From contig CALCBD010000051.1 in assembly GCA_937897985.1 (NCBI GenBank), positions 1-20,856 of the forward strand: a stretch of DNA of 20,856 nt, in the 5' to 3' direction. This DNA comes from an uncultured Paludibacter sp. GTDB lineage: Bacteria; Bacteroidota; Bacteroidia; Bacteroidales; Paludibacteraceae. The notes below the pieces were generated by a model. The model was not told the origin of the DNA. It saw nothing but the letters and a program-made list of their open reading frames with translations, and made no database searches. Shown here in pieces: positions 1 to 7,626 of the stretch; position 1 is the stretch's first letter; each line of letters begins with the position of its first letter. A program made the position numbers and the translations under genes.

Positions 1-331
1 GCTTTAACCAACACAAATTTAATATATATGTATTAAAATCAGTTCAAATTATCACTAAAAAAGTTAGGACATGCCCCTGTGTATAATACTGAATATAAGG
101 GCTATAGACCGGTAATTGAATATTTATTTAGGACATCGGAAATATTAACAATTCAAAAGATTTAATTCCGGGATTTTTAGTACAAACAAACATGAAATAA
201 ATAATTAACTTTTCGAAATCTATAAACAACTGACCAACAAAAAACCACATCTGTATATGATCCATTTGATATGAAAGATATAACACTAAAATGCATGAAG
301 TCACGAGGCGAAACAACATAGCAAATGTACA
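1..331. other. AT-rich non-coding region upstream of tyrA
   Basis: No gene is recognised here. A 70-codon minus-strand open frame at 128-340 has no family resemblance, low-complexity hydrophobic composition, and lies across the tyrA promoter, so I do not call it. The gene upstream, if any, ends before the window. Confidence 0.5.
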
Positions 332-336
332 TTTGC
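321..336. promoter_or_regulatory. Perfect 16-bp palindrome, candidate operator
   Basis: GCAAATGTACATTTGC is identical to its own reverse complement (two 8-bp arms, no spacer). It covers the TTTG -33 element of the tyrA promoter (332-335), a usual position for a repressor site. The palindrome is seen directly; that a dimeric regulator binds it is inference. The small winged-helix protein encoded at 1184-1360 is one possible partner, but nothing in the sequence proves it. Confidence 0.45.
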
Positions 337-362
337 GCATTCATATATTTTCCTTATTTTTG
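332..362 (+). promoter_or_regulatory. Bacteroidota-type promoter of tyrA
   Basis: TTTG at 332-335, a 19-nt spacer, then TATTTTTG at 355-362, matching the Bacteroidota consensus TTTG-N(about 19)-TAnnTTTG. Transcription would begin around 368-370, giving a leader of only some 15 nt before the tyrA ATG at 383. No Shine-Dalgarno sequence is visible, as is common in this phylum. Confidence 0.65.
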
Positions 363-382
363 CACAATAATTCAATTTTATA

Positions 383-1156
383 ATGAAAATATTAATACTT
401 GGTGCCGGTAAAATGGGCACTTTTCTGACTGATGTTTTGTGCATTCAGCATGAAGTGGCGCTTTTCGACACCGACCCAAAACGACTCCGGTTTGTGTTCA
501 ACACTTTGCGAATGACTCAGTACGAAGAAATCAGCGAATTCAAACCCGAACTGGTTATTAATTGTGTTACATTAAAATACACCATCGAAGCCTTTCAGTC
601 TGTGTTGCCCTTTTTACCCGAAAACTGTATTATTTCCGATATAGCTTCTGTAAAAACAGGATTGCAGGATTATTATACTTCTACCGGAATGCGTTATGTA
701 TCAACTCATCCCATGTTCGGTCCCACTTTTGCCACGCTCGACAACCTGAGTACACAAAGCGCCATCATTATTTCGGAATCCGACCACATGGGCAAAGCAT
801 TTTTTAAGGATTTGTACGGCTCGCTGAAACTGAAGATTTTTGAATACAGTTTTGATGAACATGACGAAACTATTGCTTATTCGCTGTCGATACCCTTTGC
901 TTCCACTTTGGTATTTGCTTCGGTAATGGTACCTCAGGAAGCTCCGGGTACTACTTTTAAGCGCCACATGGACATTGCCAAGGGACTTTTGAGTGAAGAT
1001 GATTATCTCCTTACCGAAATTCTTTTCAATCCTTATACACACAATCAGGTGGAGAAGATAAGGGCTGAACTGAAAACACTGATGGAAATTATCGACGAAA
1101 AAGACTCAGAACGCATGCAGGAATTTCTGAAAATGGTAAGAAAAAATATTGAATAA
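383..1156 (+). CDS. tyrA: Prephenate dehydrogenase (TyrA family)
   Basis: 257 aa, the usual length of the short Bacteroidota enzymes. Prephenate dehydrogenase converts prephenate with NAD+ to 4-hydroxyphenylpyruvate, the committed step to tyrosine, in the cytoplasm. The N-terminus carries the dinucleotide-binding GAGKMG (residues 7-12), with the acidic FDTD (28-31) at the end of the second strand, which favours NAD+ over NADP+. STHPMFGPT (107-115) is the family's conserved catalytic-site motif, with His109 as the likely catalytic histidine. The C-terminal half is helical, and no chorismate mutase or ACT domain is fused. The ATG at 383 immediately precedes the Rossmann strand and sits just behind a good promoter. 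A 58-aa winged-helix gene follows 27 nt later and is probably co-transcribed. The usual aro/pheA neighbours of this gene are not visible here. Confidence 0.9.
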   Translation: MKILILGAGKMGTFLTDVLCIQHEVALFDTDPKRLRFVFNTLRMTQYEEISEFKPELVINCVTLKYTIEAFQSVLPFLPENCIISDIASVKTGLQDYYTSTGMRYVSTHPMFGPTFATLDNLSTQSAIIISESDHMGKAFFKDLYGSLKLKIFEYSFDEHDETIAYSLSIPFASTLVFASVMVPQEAPGTTFKRHMDIAKGLLSEDDYLLTEILFNPYTHNQVEKIRAELKTLMEIIDEKDSERMQEFLKMVRKNIE

Positions 1157-1183
1157 AACTTTACAATTAAAATTAATAATAAT

Positions 1184-1360
1184 ATGGAAACAAAAGAACA
1201 GGTTTTAGAAGCCATGAAAAAAGCCGGTATCCCTTTGAATGCCGGAAAAATTGCCGAACTTACCGGACTCGACCGCAAGGAAGTGGACAAAGCAATGAAA
1301 CAATTGAAAGCTGACGGCAGCATTGAATCGCCCAAAGTATGTTTCTGGCAGCCCAAATAA
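1184..1360 (+). CDS. Small winged-helix DNA-binding protein (58 aa)
   Basis: An ATG at 1184 opens a 58-codon frame ending in TAA at 1358-1360. The protein starts METKEQVLEAMKKAG and ends CFWQPK. LNAGKIAELTGLDRKEVDKA (residues 18-37) reads as a helix-turn-helix, followed by MKQLKADGSIESPKVCFWQP, a recognition helix with a two-strand wing, so essentially the whole protein is one winged-helix domain. I recognise the fold (MarR/ArsR-like minimal domain), not a named family. It lies 27 nt behind tyrA with no terminator between and ends 15 nt before the bidirectional terminator, so it is probably in the tyrA transcript. Role inferred: transcription factor, possibly of its own operon. Codon use resembles its neighbours. 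Confidence 0.8.
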   Translation: METKEQVLEAMKKAGIPLNAGKIAELTGLDRKEVDKAMKQLKADGSIESPKVCFWQPK

Positions 1361-1374
1361 ACAAGCACATAATT

Positions 1375-1414
1375 AAAAAAAGTCGCATTTCAGAATTCTG
1401 ATGCGACTTTTTTT
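1375..1414. terminator. Bidirectional intrinsic terminator
   Basis: The arms AGTCGCAT (1381-1388) and ATGCGACT (1401-1408) pair perfectly. An A6 run at 1375-1380 and a T-run at 1409-1414 extend the stem and give a U-tail in both directions. The 12-nt loop contains its own palindrome, CAGAATTCTG. The site lies between the end of the small winged-helix gene (+) and the end of glgB (-), so it can stop both convergent transcripts. Confidence 0.85.
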
Positions 1415-1436
1415 TACGAATAAGTTTTACGGTTGA

Positions 1437-3437
1437 TTACTGTTTCTTCAACACAAAGGCAGTGCGTGCCGGTATATAGAGTTTCAGCCATTCCCTGCCC
1501 GAAACATCTACAGGTTCGGAAAGTGTAATGTGTAACACGCTTTCATCCACCAGATCAAAACCGCCATACAACGAATCATCAGTATTCAGCACCATTTTAT
1601 AAACTCCTTTTTCGGCCAGTATTCCATAGTCGCTGAACGATTTGGTGCCATTGAAGTTAAATACAAATACCAGATCACCACGCTGATATGCCAGTACTTT
1701 ATCGCCCTCATTGTCCCACAATTTCGACACAGGCAATTTATTGAATTCCGGAACCGACGTAATTAATTCAATCATAGCCCTATCAAACTCGCCCAAAGCA
1801 TTGTACAAAAGATTTTTGTTATCAACCAAATCCCATTGTCTGCGTGCATATTTATGCGACCATCCGTTACCTTCGCGGGGGAAATCAATCCATTCGGGAT
1901 GACCAAACTCATTTCCCATAAAATTGAGATATCCGCCATTAATGGTAGTAGCTGTGATAAGCCTTATCATTTTATGTAAAGCAATTCCACGATCGACCAT
2001 AAAAGTGTTGTCGCCGCGTTGCATGTGCCAGTACATATCCGAATCTATCAATCTGAAAATAATTGTTTTATCGCCAACCAGCGCCTGATCATGACTTTCG
2101 GCATAACTGATTGTTTTTTCATCTGCTCTCCGGTTGGTCAGTTCCCATAAAATATGTCCCGGTTTCCAGTCCTCATCTTTAACTTCCTTGATGTATTTAA
2201 TCCAGAAATCGGGAATTCCCATCGCCATTCTGTAATCAAATCCAATTCCGCCATCTGTTACTTTTGAAGCCAAACCCGGCATTCCACTCACTTCTTCGGC
2301 TATAGTTATGGCATGTTTATTCACATCATGTATCAGTTTATTGGCCAAAGTGAGGTAACAAATTGCATCTCCGTCCTGATTTAAATTATAATAGGCTGAA
2401 TAATTATTAAAATCTTCGCCCAAACCATGACTTCTGTAAAGCATTGAAGTGACTCCATCGAAACGAAAACCGTCGAATTTATATTCCTCGAGCCAGAATT
2501 TACAGTTCGAAAGCAAAAAGTGCAATACCGACGGTTTGGCATAATCAAAACAGAGTGAATCCCATGCCGGATGTTCACGGCGGGCTCCACCGTGAAAATA
2601 CTGATAAGGAGTACCATCGAAACGACCCAGTCCTTCCACTTCATTTCTTACAGCATGTGAATGGACGATATCCATTATCACAGCAATACCCAGGTGATGT
2701 GCATCATCAATTAAGTGCTTTAGTTCCTCGGGAGTACCGAAACGTGAAGAAGCAGCAAAAAAACTGGAAACATGGTAACCGAACGAGCCGTAATAAGGAT
2801 GTTCCTGAATAGCCATGATTTGTATACAATTGTAGCCATCTTTACTGATACGCGGCAGTACGTTCACACGAAACTCCTCGTATGTGCTTACCTTTTCCTC
2901 CTGCCCCGACATGCCGATATGACATTCGTAAATCAACAGAGGATCGGTTTGAGGAATAAAATTACGTATTTTGAAATTATAGGGTTGAATCGGATTCCAT
3001 ACCTGAGCACTGAAAATCTTGGTTTGTTGGTCCTGTACCACTCTGCGTGCCCATGCCGGGATTCGTTCGCCACTCCCTCCATCCCACTCTATCAGCAGCT
3101 TGTACAGCTGTGAATGGGCAATTGCAAAATCGGGAAGGCGGGCTTCCCATATACCGTTCTGTAATTTCTTTAACTGATACTGCGGATGACGCTGCCAGTT
3201 GTTAAAATCGCCAATCAGAAAAATGGCAGTTGCATTGGGTGCCCATTCGCGAAAAACCCAACCATCCGTCTGGCGGTGTAAGCCAAAATATAAATAACCT
3301 GAAGCAAAATCGGACAAAGACTGGGTATCACCGGTCAATTTTTTTTCAACTTTATTGAAATACTCATACCGTCCGTAAATAGCATCTGCAAAGGGTGCAA
3401 GATATGGATCGGATTCAACAATCGGCAGAATATTCAT
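1437..3437 (-). CDS. glgB: 1,4-alpha-glucan branching enzyme (GH13)
   Basis: 666 aa. The enzyme cuts alpha-1,4 glucan chains and reattaches them through alpha-1,6 bonds during cytoplasmic glycogen synthesis. A CBM48-type domain lies at about residues 45-145 (GWVFREWAPNA, IGDFNNW). The catalytic GH13 barrel follows, with MDIVHSH (255-261), FDGFRFDGV (nucleophile Asp327), IAEEVSGMPG (acid/base Glu381) and YAESHDQ (Asp450, transition-state stabiliser). An all-beta C-terminal domain ends the protein. The length and motif spellings (EEVSGMPG, ESHDQALVGDKT) fit the eukaryote-like GH13_8 branching enzymes rather than the roughly 730-aa E. coli type. It is last in a minus-strand group with the YhcH-family and DUF2461 genes, 60 nt downstream of the former, with the bidirectional terminator behind it. 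No glgA or glgC is nearby. Confidence 0.93.
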   Translation of the reverse strand: MNILPIVESDPYLAPFADAIYGRYEYFNKVEKKLTGDTQSLSDFASGYLYFGLHRQTDGWVFREWAPNATAIFLIGDFNNWQRHPQYQLKKLQNGIWEARLPDFAIAHSQLYKLLIEWDGGSGERIPAWARRVVQDQQTKIFSAQVWNPIQPYNFKIRNFIPQTDPLLIYECHIGMSGQEEKVSTYEEFRVNVLPRISKDGYNCIQIMAIQEHPYYGSFGYHVSSFFAASSRFGTPEELKHLIDDAHHLGIAVIMDIVHSHAVRNEVEGLGRFDGTPYQYFHGGARREHPAWDSLCFDYAKPSVLHFLLSNCKFWLEEYKFDGFRFDGVTSMLYRSHGLGEDFNNYSAYYNLNQDGDAICYLTLANKLIHDVNKHAITIAEEVSGMPGLASKVTDGGIGFDYRMAMGIPDFWIKYIKEVKDEDWKPGHILWELTNRRADEKTISYAESHDQALVGDKTIIFRLIDSDMYWHMQRGDNTFMVDRGIALHKMIRLITATTINGGYLNFMGNEFGHPEWIDFPREGNGWSHKYARRQWDLVDNKNLLYNALGEFDRAMIELITSVPEFNKLPVSKLWDNEGDKVLAYQRGDLVFVFNFNGTKSFSDYGILAEKGVYKMVLNTDDSLYGGFDLVDESVLHITLSEPVDVSGREWLKLYIPARTAFVLKKQ

Positions 3438-3497
3438 ACATTTATTTTTTTTAAAAATTTAACACTAAAAAATTTAATCCGAATAAATGCAACAGGA

Positions 3498-3944
3498 TCA
3501 TACCCTGACCTTTACAATTATCTTTTTGTAAGTTCCCTCACCGATTCCCGGCTGGTGTCCATCTTCGGGGAAAAACACTGCAAATTCGTATGGTTGAACG
3601 ATGGTAAGGGTACTTGCTTTATCATCGAACAGAGTCAAATCCTTTTCCTGATTATAAGGACCAGTCGGTTGCTGCAGTTTGGAAGCAGCTTTCCATCCCA
3701 TGGTTTCGGCAGCTCCTACCGGTACCTGTATATCGATAAAATTATTATGTGTTTCCATTTTGGCGGTTTCAGTGGTTTTTCCGGTAATTTCAACCACATT
3801 TACAACCAAATCAGCACCTTCCAGTTCGGTTTTTCCTACAGGTAAACTTTGTAAATCAACGCTATGGAGAAAGTCAAATGCTTTTTTGAAGCGGGGATGC
3901 ACCGACTCATAAGCGGCGCTGTTTTTTAACGTATCAAGTATCAT
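3498..3944 (-). CDS. YhcH/YjgK/YiaL family protein (DUF386)
   Basis: 148 aa, the standard length for this family of small cupin-like cytoplasmic proteins, which includes EbgC and the sialic-acid-operon protein YhcH. Family hallmarks are visible: METHNNFIDIQVPV (residues 63-76), with Glu64, His66 and Asp71, and FFPEDGHQPG (124-133), with Glu127 and His130, the set expected to bind a metal in the barrel. Members are associated with sugar catabolism, perhaps as anomerases or isomerases, but the reaction of this one cannot be read from sequence. It lies 32 nt downstream of the DUF2461 gene and 60 nt upstream of glgB, in the same direction, so a three-gene transcript is likely. The start MILDTLKN is typical. 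Confidence 0.85.
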   Translation of the reverse strand: MILDTLKNSAAYESVHPRFKKAFDFLHSVDLQSLPVGKTELEGADLVVNVVEITGKTTETAKMETHNNFIDIQVPVGAAETMGWKAASKLQQPTGPYNQEKDLTLFDDKASTLTIVQPYEFAVFFPEDGHQPGIGEGTYKKIIVKVRV

Positions 3945-3976
3945 ATATTCAAAATTATTAGGAATTAAATTCTCTT

Positions 3977-4651
3977 TTATAAAACAACTTCATCAACCGT
4001 ATAATTCAGAAATTTGTTGAATGGATAAGCAGCTTTGGCAATTTGAGCAAGTTTTGAAACTGCATCGGGCGAGTCGAGTAAACTTTTGTCAAATTTATAA
4101 TCCACCATATAATGTTTAAGTTTCAACAATTCGGCATCCGGAAAGTCTTTCGGGAATCCGGCGGGTACTTTTTTAAGTTTATCTTCTTCGTAAAATGCAC
4201 TGAAGTAGTCACTGAATTGTCGTGAGTTTCTTATTTCGTTGAATTCGTCAATGTTTTCATAAACACTTTTGCGCAAAGCTTTTAACACCGGAGGCGGAGG
4301 ACACCACACACCGACAGCTATAAAACATCCGGCAGGATCGAGATGCAGATAATAACCGCCACGCTGACTTTTTCGCCCGCCTGCCGAAGCAATGAACACT
4401 CCGAAATGAGTTTTGTAAGGAGTTTTATCGCCGGAGAAACGGGTATCGCGGTATATCCTGAAAACACAATCCTTTACTTCCACATTTTTAATGTCTTCAT
4501 CAAATTCAGATATTCTGATTATCAACTGTTTGGAAATTTCTTCGAATTCGTTTTTAGCTAAATCATACCGCCCTTTATTCAGGGCGAACCACTCCCGGTG
4601 ATTATTTTCTTTTAGGTCAGAAAGAAAACCAAGTATATTTTTGGATGACAT
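3977..4651 (-). CDS. DUF2461 domain protein (TIGR02453 family)
   Basis: 224 aa, full length for this widespread but uncharacterised family. Conserved signatures are NNHREWF near the N-terminus (16-22), a basic FRIYRDTRFS block with GDKTPYKTHFG after it (64-84), and GGYYLHLDP (98-106). No signal peptide or membrane segment is seen, so it is probably cytoplasmic. Function unknown. It is the first gene of the minus-strand group leading to glgB and is divergent from pheS. A TATATTTG -7 element lies about 25 nt ahead of its ATG. Confidence 0.82.
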   Translation of the reverse strand: MSSKNILGFLSDLKENNHREWFALNKGRYDLAKNEFEEISKQLIIRISEFDEDIKNVEVKDCVFRIYRDTRFSGDKTPYKTHFGVFIASAGGRKSQRGGYYLHLDPAGCFIAVGVWCPPPPVLKALRKSVYENIDEFNEIRNSRQFSDYFSAFYEEDKLKKVPAGFPKDFPDAELLKLKHYMVDYKFDKSLLDSPDAVSKLAQIAKAAYPFNKFLNYTVDEVVL

Positions 4652-4675
4652 AAATTGTTATTTTTTAGCGATTGA

Positions 4676-4683
4676 CAAATATA
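4676..4683 (-). promoter_or_regulatory. Candidate -7 element for the DUF2461 gene
   Basis: Read on the minus strand this is TATATTTG, a full match to the Bacteroidota -7 consensus TAnnTTTG, 25 nt upstream of the start codon at 4651. No clean TTTG -33 element is found about 19 nt further upstream, so the call rests on the -7 box and its position. Confidence 0.45.
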
Positions 4684-4756
4684 AGCTAAAATTCAGAGAA
4701 AAACGTTTTTGTAACTATATTTTTTTTATTAACAGCTTTTTTTGAGTAAAAATGAT

Positions 4757-4764
4757 TACTTTTG
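4757..4764 (+). promoter_or_regulatory. Candidate -7 element for pheS
   Basis: TACTTTTG matches TAnnTTTG. It lies 95 nt upstream of the chosen pheS ATG (4859). A TTTG at 4741-4744 is too close (12-nt spacing), and no better -33 element is seen. If used, it would give a leader of roughly 90 nt and would exclude a start at 4742. Confidence 0.4.
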
Positions 4765-4858
4765 CAACTTTAAAATTCAATTTCAATTGCTTATAAATGA
4801 ACATTTAAACAATTGGAAAACAGATGGGTTGAACCAAAACATACAGAAAAGGAATAAG

Positions 4859-5878
4859 ATGAAAAATCGGATCAATGAATTAAAAGAAGAACTAAACCGA
4901 TGGACGGTTTCAAATGCGGAAGAACTTGAGGCATTGCGTATCAAATACCTGAGTAAAAAAGGACAGATTTCGGAACTTTTCAACGATTTCAGAAACGTGG
5001 CCAATGAGGAAAAACGTGAAGTTGGACAGTTGTTGAACGAATTGAAAAATGCTGCACAGGTGAAGCTGAACGAACTTAAAGAATCGTTCGGGAATACAGG
5101 TGCTGAAACACAAAAAAATGACCTCACCCGCAGTGCAGAACCTTTGAAACTCGGCACACGCCATCCTTTATCGCTTACCAAAAATGAAATCATAAATATA
5201 TTTTCACGTATTGGCTTTGGCATTGCCGAAGGTCCTGAAATTGAGGACGACTGGCATGTTTTCGGGGCACTTAATTTTCCGCCCGAACATCCGGCCCGCG
5301 ACATGCAGGATACATTTTTCATCGAACAGAACCCCGACGTGATTTTACGCACACACACTTCTTCGGTTCAGTCGCGCGTGATGGCTCATCAAAAGCCTCC
5401 GATCCGCCTGCTGTTTCCAGGTCGCGTTTATCGTAACGAAGCTATTTCATATCGTGCTCATTGTTTCTTCCATCAGGTGGAGGGACTTTATATTGACAAA
5501 GATGTTTCGTTTGCCGACCTTAAACAGGCGCTGATGTATTTTGCAAAGGAAATGTTTGGCGAAAATACACAAATTCGTTTGCGTCCTTCTTATTTTCCAT
5601 TTACCGAACCGAGTGCCGAAATGGATATTTCGTGTAATATTTGCGGCGGAAAAGGTTGTCCTTTCTGCAAACATACCGGTTGGGTAGAAATACTCGGTTG
5701 CGGAATGGTCGACCCCAATGTACTTGAAAACTGCGGCATCGATTCGAAAATTTACTCGGGATACGCATTCGGTATGGGAGTAGAGCGGATTACCAACCTG
5801 AAATATCAGGTAAAAGATTTGCGGATGTTCTCCGAAAACGACGTCAGATTTTTACAACAATTTGAATCGGCATACTGA
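4859..5878 (+). CDS. pheS: Phenylalanine--tRNA ligase alpha subunit
   Basis: 339 aa from the ATG at 4859. The catalytic subunit of the alpha2beta2 PheRS charges tRNA-Phe in the cytoplasm. The N-terminal 90 residues form the coiled-coil arm that binds tRNA (MKNRINELKEELNRW). The class II catalytic core follows, with RHPLSLTKNEI (101-111), the motif 2 region GRVYRNEAISYRAHCFFHQ (188-206) and motif 3 AFGMGVERI (303-311). A CxxC...CxxC insertion (Cys259, 262, 267, 270) is typical of Bacteroidota PheS and probably binds a metal. The frame is open up to a TTG at 4742, but the extra 39 residues have no family counterpart and overlap the candidate promoter, so I chose 4859. pheT is not in the window. 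Confidence 0.93.
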   Translation: MKNRINELKEELNRWTVSNAEELEALRIKYLSKKGQISELFNDFRNVANEEKREVGQLLNELKNAAQVKLNELKESFGNTGAETQKNDLTRSAEPLKLGTRHPLSLTKNEIINIFSRIGFGIAEGPEIEDDWHVFGALNFPPEHPARDMQDTFFIEQNPDVILRTHTSSVQSRVMAHQKPPIRLLFPGRVYRNEAISYRAHCFFHQVEGLYIDKDVSFADLKQALMYFAKEMFGENTQIRLRPSYFPFTEPSAEMDISCNICGGKGCPFCKHTGWVEILGCGMVDPNVLENCGIDSKIYSGYAFGMGVERITNLKYQVKDLRMFSENDVRFLQQFESAY

Positions 5879-5935
5879 TTATAAGTGTTTGTTTAAGTGT
5901 AATTTCAGATATTTAAAATATTCTGTTTTTTTACA

Positions 5936-5964
5936 TTGTTATTTTGTTTAATTATTTATATTTG
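5936..5964 (+). promoter_or_regulatory. Promoter of the tandem paralog pair
   Basis: TTG at 5936-5938, an 18-nt gap, then TATATTTG at 5957-5964, a good Bacteroidota-type match. The start codon at 5996 follows 31 nt later. No equivalent is seen before the second paralog, so both are likely transcribed from here to the terminator at 7112-7166. Confidence 0.55.
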
Positions 5965-5995
5965 CAAAATATTAAACAATTTAAAATTTATGATT

Positions 5996-6505
5996 ATGAA
6001 AAAAATTATTTTATCTTTATCGCTCATTCTTACGCTTTTAGTTCCTGCTGTAAAAGCACAAAGTTACAATGAATTGAAATTCACTTATGATTATCGCAGG
6101 TACATTCCGCAACCTTATGACAAGTACAATCCGTCTATGAGCGGACTTTGTTCGTTTATTGTTCCCGGACTCGGACAGCTGATTTGTGATGAAACAGGTC
6201 GCGGACTGGCATTTTTTGGCGGCTCACTCGGTTGCTATTTAATTGCAAGAGCCGGTGCAGTTTCAATCAACAATGGAAATATGGGTGGAGCTCTACCGAT
6301 GCTGGCAGGATTAGGCGGGATGTTAGCCATCGATATCTGGGCAATTGTGGACGCCAACCATGTTGCAAAAGTAAAAAACATGTATTTTCAGGACAAAAGG
6401 AAAACATCGAATATTGAGCTTGAATTAGCACCTTATGTCGAACAACTCTCCATTAACAACGAAAATGTGATTCCCGTGGGAATGACCATGAGATTAAAAT
6501 TCTGA
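5996..6505 (+). CDS. Secreted/membrane protein with GLGQ motif, paralog 1
   Basis: 169 aa, counted from the ATG at 5996; an ATG two codons upstream at 5990 is equally possible. A signal peptide is clear: KK, a hydrophobic core and a cut after VKA before QSYNEL (about residue 20). YNPSMSGLCSFIVPGLGQL leads into two or three hydrophobic segments (GRGLAFFGGSLGCYLIARAG; GALPMLAGLGGMLAIDIWAIVDANHVAKV). A polar tail ends in PVGMTMRLKF. The PGLGQ entry to a hydrophobic hairpin resembles the TM2/DUF5683 type of small Bacteroidota envelope proteins, but I cannot assign a family. It lies 42 nt upstream of a clear paralog. The C-terminal Phe is reminiscent of outer-membrane proteins, but length and hydrophobicity argue against a barrel. 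Confidence 0.75.
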   Translation: MKKIILSLSLILTLLVPAVKAQSYNELKFTYDYRRYIPQPYDKYNPSMSGLCSFIVPGLGQLICDETGRGLAFFGGSLGCYLIARAGAVSINNGNMGGALPMLAGLGGMLAIDIWAIVDANHVAKVKNMYFQDKRKTSNIELELAPYVEQLSINNENVIPVGMTMRLKF

Positions 6506-6547
6506 TCAATCTTTGAATATTATATTAACCATTAAAAATTTACTGAA

Positions 6548-7090
6548 ATGAAAAAATCAATTTATTTAGTGATGCTTTTTATGTTTGTTGTTACGATTGC
6601 TAATGCTCAAAATTATCAGTTAAACAAATTTAAGTACGATTACAGGAAATATATTCCTGAATATGGCGACCCTTACAACCCAACGGTTAGCGGAATATGT
6701 TCTTTCATTCTGCCCGGTTTGGGCCAAATGCTGAACGACGAACCAGGACGTGGTTTGGGATTTTTAGCCGGTTCAGCCGGAATGGGTCTGATTACGGTTG
6801 TGGGTTATGCCTCAATGATTACATCGGTGATGGATGGCGATGGTTATTACAGAAATAACGGAATGATTGGTGGTGCAGGTTTATTTTTAATGGGGCTGTC
6901 GGGTATGGCTGCCATCAGTATATGGTCGATAGTGGATGCCGTACATGTGGCTAAGGTCAATAATATGTATATCCGCGATCTGAGAAAAACTTCATCAATT
7001 GATCTGGAAATTTCTCCCTATGTAACTCAATTTAAGGTCGACGACAAAACAACAACGCCGGTAGGCCTGACAATGAGATTAAAATTCTGA
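6548..7090 (+). CDS. Secreted/membrane protein with GLGQ motif, paralog 2
   Basis: 180 aa and plainly homologous to the preceding gene along its whole length. It has a signal peptide with a cut after ANA, then the tyrosine-rich KYDYRKYIPE, YNPTVSGICSFILPGLGQM, GRGLGFLAGSAG, a hydrophobic stretch ending in AISIWSIVDAVHVAKVNNMY, and the tail PVGLTMRLKF. An insertion around residues 90-107 (MITSVMDGDGYYRNNGM) makes it 11 aa longer. Tandem duplication is the simplest origin. Probably in the inner or outer membrane; function unknown. It shares the upstream promoter and ends 21 nt before the strong terminator. Confidence 0.75.
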   Translation: MKKSIYLVMLFMFVVTIANAQNYQLNKFKYDYRKYIPEYGDPYNPTVSGICSFILPGLGQMLNDEPGRGLGFLAGSAGMGLITVVGYASMITSVMDGDGYYRNNGMIGGAGLFLMGLSGMAAISIWSIVDAVHVAKVNNMYIRDLRKTSSIDLEISPYVTQFKVDDKTTTPVGLTMRLKF

Positions 7091-7111
7091 TATTTAAAGT
7101 AATATCACATA

Positions 7112-7166
7112 TAAAGTGCAGCGAACTACTCTCAGTGTAACCTGAGATGTTCGCTGCATTTTTTTT
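7112..7166 (+). terminator. Intrinsic terminator after the paralog pair
   Basis: TGCAGCGAAC (7117-7126) pairs perfectly with GTTCGCTGCA (7149-7158). An inner CTCAG/CTGAG stem (7131-7135 with 7142-7146) extends the hairpin. An uninterrupted T-run (7159-7166) follows on the plus strand. Confidence 0.88.
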
Positions 7167-7512
7167 GCAATGATGCCGGTAATTGTTGGTAATTCTTCTC
7201 CTTTCCGTAATTATTTTATGGCTTTGAAAACCTGTAAACTATTGAAACTATTCTCAGGAAAATAATGCAACATTTCTTAAAAAAGAGAAAAGAACGCTGA
7301 CGGTAGCGGATGAAGCGGATTATCAGGTATTTATTTTTACAGTTTTAAATCCGGATATGAATAGTCATGCAGGCATAACGAATGAAGATAGTAACTAACA
7401 GTATTTTCAATTTATTGAAGATTTAATCCGTTTATAATCAGCCTGATCAACGGGAATCAGCATTCTGATGCTTTTATATTGTTCGACATTTATTGATGTT
7501 TCATGCTACTAT
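7167..7512. other. Intergenic stretch without a recognised gene
   Basis: A frame at about 7246-7398 (plus) is open for 50 codons and reads protein-like near TLTVADEADYQVFIFTVLNP, but it has no start codon, no promoter and an upstream stop. It could be the eroded end of a lost gene. Nothing else was recognised. Confidence 0.3.
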
Positions 7513-7548
7513 AAAAAAGTTTACTAAAACGAAATTCAGTAAACTTTT
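7513..7548 (-). terminator. AT-rich intrinsic terminator for the membrane protein gene
   Basis: AAAAGTTTACT (7515-7525) pairs with AGTAAACTTTT (7538-7548) over 11 bp around a 12-nt loop. The A6 run at 7513-7518 supplies the U-tail when transcribed from the minus strand. It lies about 80 nt beyond the stop codon at 7627. The low GC content of the stem limits confidence. Confidence 0.55.
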
Positions 7549-7626
7549 CTATTCTTCAATAACAATAGTCTTTCAATGATTTTCACCAACTAATTTTGGC
7601 ATATATACCTTTTATTATTATCTGGC

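Noticed and set aside
128..340. 70-codon minus-strand ORF
   Set aside because: Lies across the tyrA promoter, has no recognisable domain and fits chance opening in AT-rich DNA.
4742..4858. Longer pheS start (TTG at 4742)
   Set aside because: The extra 39 residues have no counterpart in PheS and overlap the likely promoter; the ATG at 4859 gives the normal 339 aa.
7246..7398. Possible protein-like fragment ending ITNEDSN
   Set aside because: No start codon and an upstream stop; at most a relic, too short to identify.
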